Of a DNA stretch of 64,000 bases, positions 43,141 through 52,411 are shown piece by piece. Location: assembly GCA_900315455.1 (NCBI GenBank), contig OMZE01000023.1, forward strand, positions 1 to 64,000. Reading direction: 5' to 3'. The stretch is from an uncultured Prevotellaceae bacterium (GTDB taxonomy: Bacteria > Bacteroidota > Bacteroidia > Bacteroidales > Bacteroidaceae). The notes below the pieces were generated by a model that saw nothing but the letters and a program-made list of their open reading frames with translations, had not been told where the DNA came from and ran no database searches. Position numbers and translations under genes: made by a program. Position 1 is the first letter of the stretch. The number at the start of each line of letters is the position of its first letter.

Positions 43141-44601
43141 ATGACATTAAGCGACATCATCAAAGACATCAAGACCGTAGGCATACATGGAGATGCCGGC
43201 ATCGAGATAACCGGGATAGACATCGACTCACGACAAGTGGCGCCGGGACATCTCTTCGTGGCCATCAAGGGCACACAGGTTGACGGACACCAGTTCATCG
43301 CCAAGACCATTGCCGCCGGTGCCGCCGCCGTGATGTGCGAGCGGCTTCCCGAACAGCCTGCGCCAGGTGTCACCTTCGTCGAGGTGGCGTCGACAGAAGC
43401 GACAGTAGGCAAGGCCGCCACGAAATTCTTTGGCGACCCCTCACGACACCTTCAACTCGTCGGAGTGACCGGCACCAACGGCAAGACGACCATTGCCACC
43501 TTATTATATAATATGTTCCGCCGTTTCGGACACAAGTGCGGACTCCTCTCCACGGTGTGCAACTACATCGACGGAGAGCCAGTGGCAGCCAGCCATACCA
43601 CCCCCGACCCCATCCAACTCAACAAGTTGCTGGCCCGCATGGTAGAAGCCGGATGCGAATATGTGTTCATGGAATGCAGCAGTCATGCCATCCACCAGCA
43701 CCGCATCGGAGGCCTGCTCTTCGCCGGAGGAATCTTCACCAACCTTACCCGCGACCATCTCGACTACCACAAGACTTTCGAGAACTACCGCGACGCGAAG
43801 AAAGCCTTTTTCGACAGTCTGCCCAAGAGCGCCTTTGCCATCACCAACGCCGACGACAAGAACGGTGCGGTGATGGTGCAGAACACCAAGGCACGCGTGA
43901 AGACCTACTCCACAAGGGGCATGGCCGACTTCAGGGCGCGCCTGTTGGAATGTCACTTTGAGGGGATGTATCTCGAGGTCGACGGACGCGAGGTGGGCGT
44001 GCAGTTTATCGGGAAATTCAACGTGAGCAACCTCCTCGCCGTTTATGGCGCGGCAGTGATGCTCGGCAAGGCCCCAGAAGACATCCTTCTGATAATGAGC
44101 ACATTGAAGAGTGTGAGTGGACGTCTGCAACCCGTACACTCGCCAGAAGGCTACACCGCCATTGTAGACTATGCCCACACGCCCGATGCGCTGGAGAACG
44201 TGCTCAACGCCATCCATGAGGTGCTCGACGGCAAAGGACAGGTCATCACCGTCTGTGGTGCAGGAGGCAACCGCGACAAGGGCAAGCGTCCGCTGATGGC
44301 CCAGGAGGCCGTGCGCCAGAGCGACCGTGTGATTATCACGAGCGACAACCCCCGTTTTGAAGAGCCCCAGTCGATTATCGACGACATGCTTTCCGGCCTC
44401 ACTCCACAGCAGAAGAACAAAGTGCTGTCGATTGTCGACCGGCGCGAGGCCATCCGCACCGCCTGCATGCTGGCGAAGAAAGGCGACGTGATACTCGTGG
44501 CGGGGAAAGGCCATGAAGACTACCAGGAGATAAAAGGCGTGAAGCACCATTTCGACGACCGCGAGGAACTCGAGCGCATCTTCGCCACCCAACAGGCATG
44601 A
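43141..44601 (+). CDS. murE: UDP-MurNAc-L-Ala-D-Glu:meso-diaminopimelate ligase
   Basis: The product has 486 residues from [14 protein letters not shown]; the longer frame at 43096 lies in ftsI and is rejected. The Mur-ligase P-loop is [18 protein letters not shown], with the carbamylated-Lys region and the [14 protein letters not shown] block downstream. The amino-acid selectivity motif DNPRFEEP carries DNPR, the form specific for meso-diaminopimelate rather than lysine. It adds the third residue of the stem peptide. No murF follows it, unlike in E. coli. Confidence 0.97.
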   Translation: MTLSDIIKDIKTVGIHGDAGIEITGIDIDSRQVAPGHLFVAIKGTQVDGHQFIAKTIAAGAAAVMCERLPEQPAPGVTFVEVASTEATVGKAATKFFGDPSRHLQLVGVTGTNGKTTIATLLYNMFRRFGHKCGLLSTVCNYIDGEPVAASHTTPDPIQLNKLLARMVEAGCEYVFMECSSHAIHQHRIGGLLFAGGIFTNLTRDHLDYHKTFENYRDAKKAFFDSLPKSAFAITNADDKNGAVMVQNTKARVKTYSTRGMADFRARLLECHFEGMYLEVDGREVGVQFIGKFNVSNLLAVYGAAVMLGKAPEDILLIMSTLKSVSGRLQPVHSPEGYTAIVDYAHTPDALENVLNAIHEVLDGKGQVITVCGAGGNRDKGKRPLMAQEAVRQSDRVIITSDNPRFEEPQSIIDDMLSGLTPQQKNKVLSIVDRREAIRTACMLAKKGDVILVAGKGHEDYQEIKGVKHHFDDREELERIFATQQA

Positions 44602-44642
44602 GAACGGCATACACCATACACCATAAATAAAACCAACAAGAA

Positions 44643-45911
44643 ATGCTATACTATATCTTCAGATTTCTCGAGCAGTTTGACATCCCTGGCGCCCATATGT
44701 GGCACTACATCTCGTTCAGGGCACTGCTCGCACTGATTCTCTCGCTGCTCATCTCGGCATGGTTTGGCGAGAGGTTCATCAAGTTTATGAAACGCCGCAA
44801 TATCTCGGAAACCCAACGCGACGCCTCCATCGACCCCTTCGGCGTGCAGAAGAAAGGAGTGCCCACCATGGGAGGCATCATCATCATGGTGTCTATCCTC
44901 GTGCCGATATTGCTCTTCGGACGAATGCGCAACATCTACCTTATCCTGATGATTGTCACCACCGTGTGGTTGGGATTCCTCGGTTTCCTTGACGACTACA
45001 TCAAGATTTTCAAGAAGAACAAGGAAGGTCTGAAAGGAAAATACAAGATTGTGGGACAACTGAGCATAGGACTCATCGTAGGACTCGTGCTATGGGCCAG
45101 TCCTGACGCCAAGATCCATGAGAGCGTGAAGGCCGAAGCGGGTTCTGAGCATGCCACCATCTTGAAATCCGAACCGGTGAAGTCGCTCAAGACCACCCTG
45201 CCGTTCATCAAGAACCACAACCTCGACTACTCCGAGGTCATGGGGTTCATGGGTGAGCACAAAACCGCGGCAGGATGGGTGCTCTTCGTCATCATGACCA
45301 TCCTGGTGGTTACCGCGGTGAGCAACGGCGCCAACCTCAACGACGGCATGGACGGCATGTGCGCCGGCAATTCCGCCATCATCGGCGTGGCACTCGGCAT
45401 CTTCGCCTATGTGAGCAGCCACATCGAATATGCCGCATACCTCGACATCATGTATATACCCGGGTCACAGGAACTGGTGGTGTTTATCTGCGCCTTCATC
45501 GGTGCCATGGCTGGATTCCTGTGGTATAACGCCTACCCCGCACAAATCTTCATGGGCGACACGGGGTCGCTCATGACAGGCGGCATCATCGGCGTTTGCG
45601 CCATCATCATCCACAAGGAACTGATGTTGCCCATCCTCTGTGGCATCTTCTTCGTAGAAAGCCTGAGCGTGATGGTGCAGACGGGATACTTCAAGTATCG
45701 CAAGCGCAAAGGCGAAAGGGTGAGGATTTTCCGTGCCGCCCCCATCCACGACAACTTCAGGAAACTCGACAGCCAACTCGACCCCACCAGCCGATATATC
45801 CTGAAAGGCTGGCCCCAGCGGCAGTTTCATGAGTCGAAAATCACCGTAAGGTTCTGGATTACCACCATCATCCTGGCTGCACTGACCATCATTACGCTGA
45901 AGATAAGGTAA
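44643..45911 (+). CDS. mraY: Phospho-MurNAc-pentapeptide translocase
   Basis: The product has 422 residues with ten membrane spans. The active-site blocks are present: GFLDDYIKIFKKNKEGL (Asp pair), ANLNDGMDGMCAGNSA, and QIFMGDTGSLMTGG. About 60 extra residues (LWASPDAKIHESVKAEAGSE and following) separate spans 4 and 5, an insertion typical of Bacteroidetes MraY. It transfers phospho-MurNAc-pentapeptide to undecaprenyl phosphate, making lipid I. Confidence 0.97.
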   Translation: MLYYIFRFLEQFDIPGAHMWHYISFRALLALILSLLISAWFGERFIKFMKRRNISETQRDASIDPFGVQKKGVPTMGGIIIMVSILVPILLFGRMRNIYLILMIVTTVWLGFLGFLDDYIKIFKKNKEGLKGKYKIVGQLSIGLIVGLVLWASPDAKIHESVKAEAGSEHATILKSEPVKSLKTTLPFIKNHNLDYSEVMGFMGEHKTAAGWVLFVIMTILVVTAVSNGANLNDGMDGMCAGNSAIIGVALGIFAYVSSHIEYAAYLDIMYIPGSQELVVFICAFIGAMAGFLWYNAYPAQIFMGDTGSLMTGGIIGVCAIIIHKELMLPILCGIFFVESLSVMVQTGYFKYRKRKGERVRIFRAAPIHDNFRKLDSQLDPTSRYILKGWPQRQFHESKITVRFWITTIILAALTIITLKIR

Positions 45912-46080
45912 CTGAAGATTGGTACTGTGCCGAAGACGCTCACACTCGGCATACTAAAAGCAGACGTCTGTCTGCACTTGCATCATCGCAATTTAGAATA
46001 TCAAGGGGAGTTGAAGGAACATATGAATAGCGAAAGACAAGATGGCTCCCATAAAAATGATTGATTATAACTGATTGGAA

Positions 46081-47412
46081 ATGAATAGAATTGTTGTTTT
46101 GGGCGCGGCTGAAAGTGGAGCCGGCGCCGCCGTATTGGCAAAGAAAGAAGGATTCGACGTGTTTGTCTCAGACATGTCGCTGATCAAGGACAAATACAAG
46201 TTGCTGCTCGACAGCCATGGCATAGCATGGGAAGAGGGCCAGCACACCGAGGAGAAAATCCTCAATGCCGACGAGATTATCAAGAGTCCCGGCATACCCA
46301 ACAATGCCCCTATTGTGGAGAAAGCCATAAGCAAGGGCATCCACATCATCAGCGAGATAGAGTTTGCCGGTCGCTACACAAATTCCAAGATGATATGCAT
46401 CACAGGAAGCAACGGCAAGACCACCACCACGTCGCTGATATACCATATCTTCAAGTCGGCAGGTTATGATGCCGGACTGGCAGGCAACATCGGGCGGAGC
46501 CTGGCGCTGCAAGTGGCTGAGGATCCCCATGAATACTACATCATCGAACTCAGTTCGTTTCAACTTGACAACATGTATGACTTCCGCGCCGACATCGCCA
46601 TTCTGCTGAACATCACCCCCGACCACCTCGACCGTTACGACAACTGCATGCAGAACTACGTCGACTCGAAGATGCGCATCATACAAAACCAGACCAGCGA
46701 CGACAGTTTCATCTACTGGAACGACGACCCCATCATCAAGCGCGAGTTGCAGAAATACGACATCAAGGCCATACAGTATCCCTTTTCCGAACTGAAGGGC
46801 AACGGTGCCATCGGCTATATCGAGGAAGGGCAATACTGCCTGGAGAAACCCACTCCCTTCAACATGGAACAAGAAGAGTTGAGCCTTACCGGCCGACACA
46901 ACATCTACAACTCTCTCGCCGCCGGACTGGCCTCCAACATCGCCGGCGTGAAAAAGGAAATGATACGCAAGAGTCTCGGCGACTTCCCCGGTGTGGAGCA
47001 CCGTCTGGAACGCGTGGCCACCGTGCGTGGCGTGACCTATGTCAACGACTCCAAGGCCACCAATGTCGATGCCTGCTGGTATGCGCTTGAAAGCATGACC
47101 TCGCCCACCGTGCTCATCATCGGCGGCAAGGACAAAGGCAACGACTACAACGCCATCAAGGACCTGGTGAAGGAGAAATGCCGTGCGCTCGTATACCTCG
47201 GTGCCGACAACGCCAAGTTGCATGCCTTCTTCGACGGCATGGGCATCACCGTGCGCGACACCCACAGCATGGCCGACTGCGTGGCTGCCTGCTACGAACT
47301 GGCAGAGCCCGGCGACACCGTGCTGCTCAGTCCCTGCTGCGCCAGTTTCGACCTCTTCAAGAACATGGAAGACCGCGGCGAACAGTTCAAGACCCTCGTC
47401 AGGAACCTGTGA
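46081..47412 (+). CDS. murD: UDP-MurNAc-L-alanine:D-glutamate ligase
   Basis: The product has 443 residues from MNRIVVLGAAESGAGAA; a TTG two codons upstream is less likely. The N-terminal nucleotide-binding turn, the P-loop MICITGSNGKTTTTSLIY and the YVNDSKATNVDACWYAL block identify MurD. It adds D-glutamate as the second residue of the stem peptide. A 169-bp gap with hairpins and a GGAGTTGAAG repeat separates it from mraY, so a control element could be placed there. Confidence 0.96.
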   Translation: MNRIVVLGAAESGAGAAVLAKKEGFDVFVSDMSLIKDKYKLLLDSHGIAWEEGQHTEEKILNADEIIKSPGIPNNAPIVEKAISKGIHIISEIEFAGRYTNSKMICITGSNGKTTTTSLIYHIFKSAGYDAGLAGNIGRSLALQVAEDPHEYYIIELSSFQLDNMYDFRADIAILLNITPDHLDRYDNCMQNYVDSKMRIIQNQTSDDSFIYWNDDPIIKRELQKYDIKAIQYPFSELKGNGAIGYIEEGQYCLEKPTPFNMEQEELSLTGRHNIYNSLAAGLASNIAGVKKEMIRKSLGDFPGVEHRLERVATVRGVTYVNDSKATNVDACWYALESMTSPTVLIIGGKDKGNDYNAIKDLVKEKCRALVYLGADNAKLHAFFDGMGITVRDTHSMADCVAACYELAEPGDTVLLSPCCASFDLFKNMEDRGEQFKTLVRNL

Positions 47413-47501
47413 CATGCTGACTGAAAAACCGGGCCATGCCCGATGAAAAATGAGAATTGATTTCGGCTGTCAAGCCATACTATAAGACCATTACGCAACA
47501 C

Positions 47502-48737
47502 ATGAGAATATCCATCGGCAATATCTTCAAGGGCGACAAGGTGATCTGGATGATTTTCTTCTTCCTCTGCATCATCAGCATCATGGAAGTGTTCAGTTCC
47601 AGCAGTTCGCTCACCTACGACAAGAGCAGTTACTGGGGTCCCGTGATCAAGCACGTGGGCATCCTTCTCGCTGGCATCTTCGTGATGATCATCGTGCAAA
47701 ACATCGACTGCAAATACTTCAAGGTCGCCACGCCCTTCCTCCTCATCCTGTCGGCTTTCACCCTGATATGGGTGCTGGTGGCAGGACAGGCCACCAACGG
47801 CGCACAACGGTGGATCAGCCTCTTCGGCATACAGTTTCAGCCCTCTGAAATCGCCAAGGGCACCATCGTGCTCTCCGTGGCGCAGATTCTCAGTGCCATG
47901 CAGACAGAGACGGGAACCGAGGAAAACACGTTCAAATATGTGCTTACCGTATCGGTGCCCCTCACGATTCTCATCATGTTTGAGAACCTCTCCACTGCCA
48001 TCCTCATCGGTTTCGTGGTAGTGGGCATGATGTTCTATGGTGGAGTGGCCCTCCACAAGATAGGCAGACTCGTAGGCGGAGTGGCCCTCGTGGGCGTTGT
48101 CGGTCTGGCTATCATCATGCTCATAGGCAAAACCGAGGATAAGCCCAACGACAAGAACAACCTCACCGAGCAGGTGGTAAAGGCCGAGGAGTCGCCCTCG
48201 ATGTTAGAAAAGGTTTTCCACCGTGCCGGCACATGGAAAGGCCGCGTGCTCAAGTTCATCAGCAACGACGAAGTGGCACCCGAGGAATTCGACCTCGACA
48301 ACGACTCACAGATAGGTCATGCCAACATCGCCATCGCCTCGTCGGAAATAGTGGGTAAAGGTCCCGGCAACTCCGAAGAGCGCGACCTGCTGCCACAAGC
48401 CTTCTCCGACTTTATCTACGCCATCATCATCGAGGAACTTGGGTTGGCTGGCGGCATCTTCGTGATGTTTCTATATATCTTCCTGCTCTGGAGGGCGGGC
48501 CGCATTGCCGACCGTTGTGTCAACAACTTCCCTGCCTTCCTGGTGATGGGTCTGGCACTCCTGCTTGTGTGCCAGGCAATGTTCAACATGATGGTGGCTG
48601 TGGGCATGGCACCGGTGACAGGCCAGCCGCTGCCACTCATCAGCAAAGGCGGTACATCGACCATCATCAACTGCATGTTCGTCGGGGCAATACTCAGCGT
48701 GAGCATCTCGGCGAAGAAAAAAACAGTGGAGAAATAG
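47502..48737 (+). CDS. ftsW: Septal peptidoglycan polymerase FtsW
   Basis: The product has 411 residues from ATG 47502 (MRISIGNIFKGDKVIWMIFF); the longer frame begins with TTG and lacks support. Ten spans of the SEDS family are visible, with the polymerase loop after the fourth (ISLFGIQFQPSEIAKG) and the AVGMAPVTGQPLPLISKGGT block near the C-terminus. The loop between spans 7 and 8 (DEVAPEEFDLDNDSQIGHAN) is long. FtsW polymerises lipid II at the septum with FtsI. Confidence 0.95.
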   Translation: MRISIGNIFKGDKVIWMIFFFLCIISIMEVFSSSSSLTYDKSSYWGPVIKHVGILLAGIFVMIIVQNIDCKYFKVATPFLLILSAFTLIWVLVAGQATNGAQRWISLFGIQFQPSEIAKGTIVLSVAQILSAMQTETGTEENTFKYVLTVSVPLTILIMFENLSTAILIGFVVVGMMFYGGVALHKIGRLVGGVALVGVVGLAIIMLIGKTEDKPNDKNNLTEQVVKAEESPSMLEKVFHRAGTWKGRVLKFISNDEVAPEEFDLDNDSQIGHANIAIASSEIVGKGPGNSEERDLLPQAFSDFIYAIIIEELGLAGGIFVMFLYIFLLWRAGRIADRCVNNFPAFLVMGLALLLVCQAMFNMMVAVGMAPVTGQPLPLISKGGTSTIINCMFVGAILSVSISAKKKTVEK

Positions 48738-48747
48738 GAACAAAAAG

Positions 48748-48824
48748 GGAGTTGAAGAGACATGTGTAACGCATTCTTTGAAGAGAATGACGTGGAGTAA
48801 AAAGGAGTTAGAAGGACGCATGTG
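48748..48824 (+). repeat. Degenerate GGAGTTgaAgGACatATGTG direct repeats
   Basis: Copies start at 48748 and 48804; a related copy lies at 46007-46025 before murD (GGAGTTGAAGGAACATATG). The copies share GGAGTT, an AG-rich stretch and an ACAT/GCATGTG-like end. Their meaning is unknown; they sit only in the two larger gaps of the dcw cluster. Confidence 0.45.
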
Positions 48825-48884
48825 TCGCGAATCTTGAACAGAAGAAAAAAAGAATAAAAAATGGCCTAAAATCTTTCAACGAAA

Positions 48885-48916
48885 TTTGTGCAAAGCGAAA
48901 AAAAACCTTACCTTTG
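48885..48916 (+). promoter_or_regulatory. Internal dcw promoter before murG
   Basis: TTTG (48885-48888), a 20-bp spacer and TACCTTTG (48909-48916) match the Bacteroidetes consensus perfectly. It should give murG-murC-ftsQ-ftsA-ftsZ a supply that does not pass through the MraZ-controlled promoter. Confidence 0.8.
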
Positions 48917-49003
48917 CATGGAAATGTTGAAGTGGACTAACACAAGGCACAGCAAGCATGCTTGATTCTGTGCCATGTTTGTATTGCACTAACACCAAAA
49001 CAA

Positions 49004-50125
49004 ATGAAAACGAGCGAATTACGAGTCATTATCAGCGGAGGAGGCACAGGGGGACACATCTTCCCTGCCATCTCCATTGCTGATGCCATCAAGATGAAAC
49101 GGCCCGATGCCCAGATTCTCTTCGTAGGGGCAGAAGGACGCATGGAGATGCAGCGCGTGCCCGCCGCAGGATATGACATCAAGGGTCTGCCTATTTGCGG
49201 TTTCGACCGCAAGCACCTGCTGCGCAATGTCGCAGTGCTCTACAAGATATGGAAGAGCCAACGCCTGGCCAAGCAAATCATCCGCGAGTTCCGCCCCATG
49301 GTGGCAGTGGGCGTGGGTGGCTATGCCAGCGGTCCCACACTTAACAAATGCGCCGACATGGGTATCCCGTGCCTCATCCAGGAGCAGAACTCCTATGCCG
49401 GTGTCACCAACAAGTTGCTGGCCAAGAAAGCCCGCAAGATCTGCGTGGCCTACGAGGGCATGGAGCGGTTCTTCCCCGCCGACAAACTGGTGCTCACGGG
49501 AAATCCCGTGCGCCAGTCGCTCCTCGACAGTCCGCTCAGCCGTGCTGAGGCCTGCAAGGCCATGGGGCTCGACCCCGACAAGAAGACCATCCTCATCGTT
49601 GGTGGCAGCCTGGGAGCCAGGACCATGAACGAGAGCGTGCTCCAGCATCTCGATGAATTGGAGCAATCGGGTGTGCAGGTAATGTGGCAAACCGGCAAGT
49701 ACTACCACGAGGACATCCAGCGACAGTTGGCTGCCCACCACCCCATCACCACGCTGAAGGTCACCGACTTCATCAGCGACATGGGCACCGCCTACCGCGC
49801 CGCCGACCTTGTGGTGAGCCGCGCCGGCGCCAGCAGCATCTCGGAGTTCTGCCTCATCGGCAAGCCCGTGATTCTCGTGCCTTCACCCAATGTGGCAGAA
49901 GACCACCAGACGAAGAATGCCATGGCCCTGGTCAACAAAGACGCCGCTCTCATGGTGAGCGACGCCGAGGCCCCCGCCAAACTCATCTCGCTGGCCCTTG
50001 CCACGGTGACCGACGAGTCGCGGCTGCTCGCCCTCGGCACCAACGTGAAAAAGATGGCATTGCCCGACTCGGCAAACATTATCGCCGACGAAGTGATAGA
50101 AATGGCTACACAATTCTCTCAATAG
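49004..50125 (+). CDS. murG: UDP-GlcNAc:MurNAc-pentapeptide-undecaprenol N-acetylglucosaminyltransferase
   Basis: The product has 373 residues from MKTSELRVIISGGGTGGHIF; the TTG-started longer frame at 48962 is not supported. The first glycine-rich loop GGGTGGHIFPA is near residue 12, and the C-terminal donor site GAGASSISEFCLIGKPVILV-like block plus NVAEDHQTKNAMALV fit GT28. It adds GlcNAc to lipid I, giving lipid II. It heads the second transcription unit of the cluster. Confidence 0.97.
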   Translation: MKTSELRVIISGGGTGGHIFPAISIADAIKMKRPDAQILFVGAEGRMEMQRVPAAGYDIKGLPICGFDRKHLLRNVAVLYKIWKSQRLAKQIIREFRPMVAVGVGGYASGPTLNKCADMGIPCLIQEQNSYAGVTNKLLAKKARKICVAYEGMERFFPADKLVLTGNPVRQSLLDSPLSRAEACKAMGLDPDKKTILIVGGSLGARTMNESVLQHLDELEQSGVQVMWQTGKYYHEDIQRQLAAHHPITTLKVTDFISDMGTAYRAADLVVSRAGASSISEFCLIGKPVILVPSPNVAEDHQTKNAMALVNKDAALMVSDAEAPAKLISLALATVTDESRLLALGTNVKKMALPDSANIIADEVIEMATQFSQ

Positions 50126-50134
50126 TGTAAAGGG

Positions 50135-51508
50135 ATGAAAGCAACAGATATCAAATCGGTATATTTCGTGGGAGCCGGTGGCATCGGCATGAGTGCCATC
50201 GCCCGATACTTCCTGCACAAAGGCATCTTCGTGGCGGGCTACGACAAGACCCCGTCGGCCCTTACCGCCCGTCTGGAGGAAGAAGGCATGCGCATCCACT
50301 ATGACGACAACGCCGCACTCATCCCCGATGAATGCCGCAACGCCAATACCACGCTGGTTGTCTACACCCCAGCCATCCCCGACGACCACAGCGAGATGGC
50401 CTATTTCAGGCAAGGTGGCTTCGAGATGCAGAAACGCGCCCAGGTTCTCGGCACCCTCACACGCTCCCACAAGGGGCTGTGCGTAGCCGGCACACACGGC
50501 AAGACCACCACCTCGTCGATGTGCGCCCATATCATGCACCAAAGCAGTAACGACTGCAATGCCTTCCTCGGAGGCATCACCAAGAACTATGGCACCAACT
50601 ATATCCTCTCCGACAGCGACTATGTCGTCATCGAGGCCGATGAGTATGACCGCTCCTTCCACTGGCTCCGTCCATGGATGACCGTCATTACCTCTACTGA
50701 CCCCGACCATCTCGACATCTACGGCACGAAAGAAGCCTACCTGGAGAGTTTCCGCCATTACACCACGCTCATACAGCCCGGTGGCGCACTCATCATCCAC
50801 CGCGGACTGGAGATGCAGCCACAGGTGGGAGAAGGCGTAAGGGTATACGACTACAGCCGCGACGAGGGCGACTTCCATGCCGAGAACATCGTCATCGACA
50901 ACGGTGAGATTACCTTCGACTTCATCTCACCCATCGAGCGGGTAGACCATGTGAGTCTGGGGCAACCCATACCCATCAACATCGACAATGCCGTGGCCGC
51001 CATGGCCATGTCGCAACTTTGCGGGTGCACTGCCAGCGAACTGCGCGACGCCATGGCCACCTATAGTGGTGTGGACCGTCGCTTCGACTTCAAGTTGAAA
51101 GACGACCGCCACGTGGTGCTGAGCGACTACGCCCATCACCCACAGGAGATTTACCAGAGCGCGAAAAGCATTCGCGAACTCTACCGCCACCGCAAGGTGA
51201 CGGCAATGTTCCAGCCCCACCTTTACACCCGCACACGCGACTTCTACAAGGAGTTTGCCGACAGTCTGAGTCAACTCGACGAGGTGGTGCTCTGCGACAT
51301 CTACCCTGCCCGTGAACTCCCTATCCCCGGCGTGACGTCGCAACTCATCTACGACAACCTCCGCCCTGGTATCCAGCGTACGATGATACACAAGGAAGAC
51401 GTGCTCGACTACGTGCGCAGCCGCGACTTCGACGTGCTGCTCGTACTGGGTGCCGGTGACCTCGACAACTACGTCGACCAGATGGCCGACATCATCAAAG
51501 CGAAATAA
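50135..51508 (+). CDS. murC: UDP-MurNAc:L-alanine ligase
   Basis: The product has 457 residues. The N-terminal VYFVGAGGIGMSAIARYFLH binds UDP, the P-loop is VAGTHGKTTTSSMCAHI, and the third domain carries DYAHHPQEI and ATYSGVDRRFDFKL, as in MurC rather than Mpl. It attaches the first stem-peptide residue. The gap to murG is nine bases and to ftsQ nine bases, so the genes are tightly linked. Confidence 0.97.
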   Translation: MKATDIKSVYFVGAGGIGMSAIARYFLHKGIFVAGYDKTPSALTARLEEEGMRIHYDDNAALIPDECRNANTTLVVYTPAIPDDHSEMAYFRQGGFEMQKRAQVLGTLTRSHKGLCVAGTHGKTTTSSMCAHIMHQSSNDCNAFLGGITKNYGTNYILSDSDYVVIEADEYDRSFHWLRPWMTVITSTDPDHLDIYGTKEAYLESFRHYTTLIQPGGALIIHRGLEMQPQVGEGVRVYDYSRDEGDFHAENIVIDNGEITFDFISPIERVDHVSLGQPIPINIDNAVAAMAMSQLCGCTASELRDAMATYSGVDRRFDFKLKDDRHVVLSDYAHHPQEIYQSAKSIRELYRHRKVTAMFQPHLYTRTRDFYKEFADSLSQLDEVVLCDIYPARELPIPGVTSQLIYDNLRPGIQRTMIHKEDVLDYVRSRDFDVLLVLGAGDLDNYVDQMADIIKAK

Positions 51509-51517
51509 GAGAGAACC

Positions 51518-52363
51518 ATGTACGTGAACTGGAAAAAAACGGCTATTGTGGCCCTCGACCTGGTGCTTGCAGCATACATCGTGATGGCCATGACCTCCTT
51601 CAACAAGCCCGACCTCTCCAATCGGGTGTGCAAGAAGGTGAGCATCACCGTGGCCGACAGCGACTCCAGTGGTTTTCTCAGCGCAGGCGAGATCAAACAC
51701 ATCCTCACCGCCAAGCACCTCTATCCCGACGGGAAGAGCGTCGACCTGGCCGACTTGCGCAAGATAGAGAGCACCCTCGAAGAGCATATGCTCGTCAAGG
51801 ATGCAGAATGCTACATGACCCAGGATGGTCTTGTGGGCATCACAGTGAGTCAGAAACTGCCGATGCTCAGGGTGAAGGCCGACAATGGCGAAGACTATTA
51901 CATCGACGACGAGGGGCGCATTATGAGCAACGGCTCCTACGCCTCCGACCTCATTGTCGCCACCGGCAATATCAGCAATTGGTATGCCCAGAACTACATC
52001 CAGGTGGTGGCAAAGTGGATTTCCGACCATGAACTGTGGCGCAACCAGATTGTGCAACTCAACGTGCTTCCCGACAAAAGCCTGGAAATAGTGCCCCGTA
52101 TCGGAGGGCACGTGGTGTGCCTGGGACAGTTGCCGGAACGGTCGGACAAGGTTCGCCGCGAGCGCGACATCAACCAGTTCCTCGACACCAAACTGACCCG
52201 TCTCGACAAGTTCTACCGCTACGGTCTCAACGAGATAGGTTGGAACAAATACTCCTACATCGACATCGAGTTCGACAACCAGATTATCTGCAGGAAGAAC
52301 AAGAAGGGCAAAGACGACGACCACGAGGAGACGGAGGCCGGCGAGAAAGCCCCGCAAACATGA
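51518..52363 (+). CDS. ftsQ: Cell division protein FtsQ
   Basis: The product has 281 residues with a short cytoplasmic start, one membrane span (AIVALDLVLAAYIVMAMTSF, about 7-26), a POTRA-like region (CKKVSITVADSDSSGFLSAG onward) and a beta domain (PMLRVKADNGEDYYIDDEGR). A charged C-tail (RKNKKGKDDDHEETEAGEKA) ends it. FtsQ bridges early and late divisome parts; the position between murC and ftsA supports the call. Confidence 0.9.
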   Translation: MYVNWKKTAIVALDLVLAAYIVMAMTSFNKPDLSNRVCKKVSITVADSDSSGFLSAGEIKHILTAKHLYPDGKSVDLADLRKIESTLEEHMLVKDAECYMTQDGLVGITVSQKLPMLRVKADNGEDYYIDDEGRIMSNGSYASDLIVATGNISNWYAQNYIQVVAKWISDHELWRNQIVQLNVLPDKSLEIVPRIGGHVVCLGQLPERSDKVRRERDINQFLDTKLTRLDKFYRYGLNEIGWNKYSYIDIEFDNQIICRKNKKGKDDDHEETEAGEKAPQT

Positions 52364-52411
52364 CAACCATCAACGACAAACCCATAAGAAATCCAAAATA
52401 TAACAAACAAT

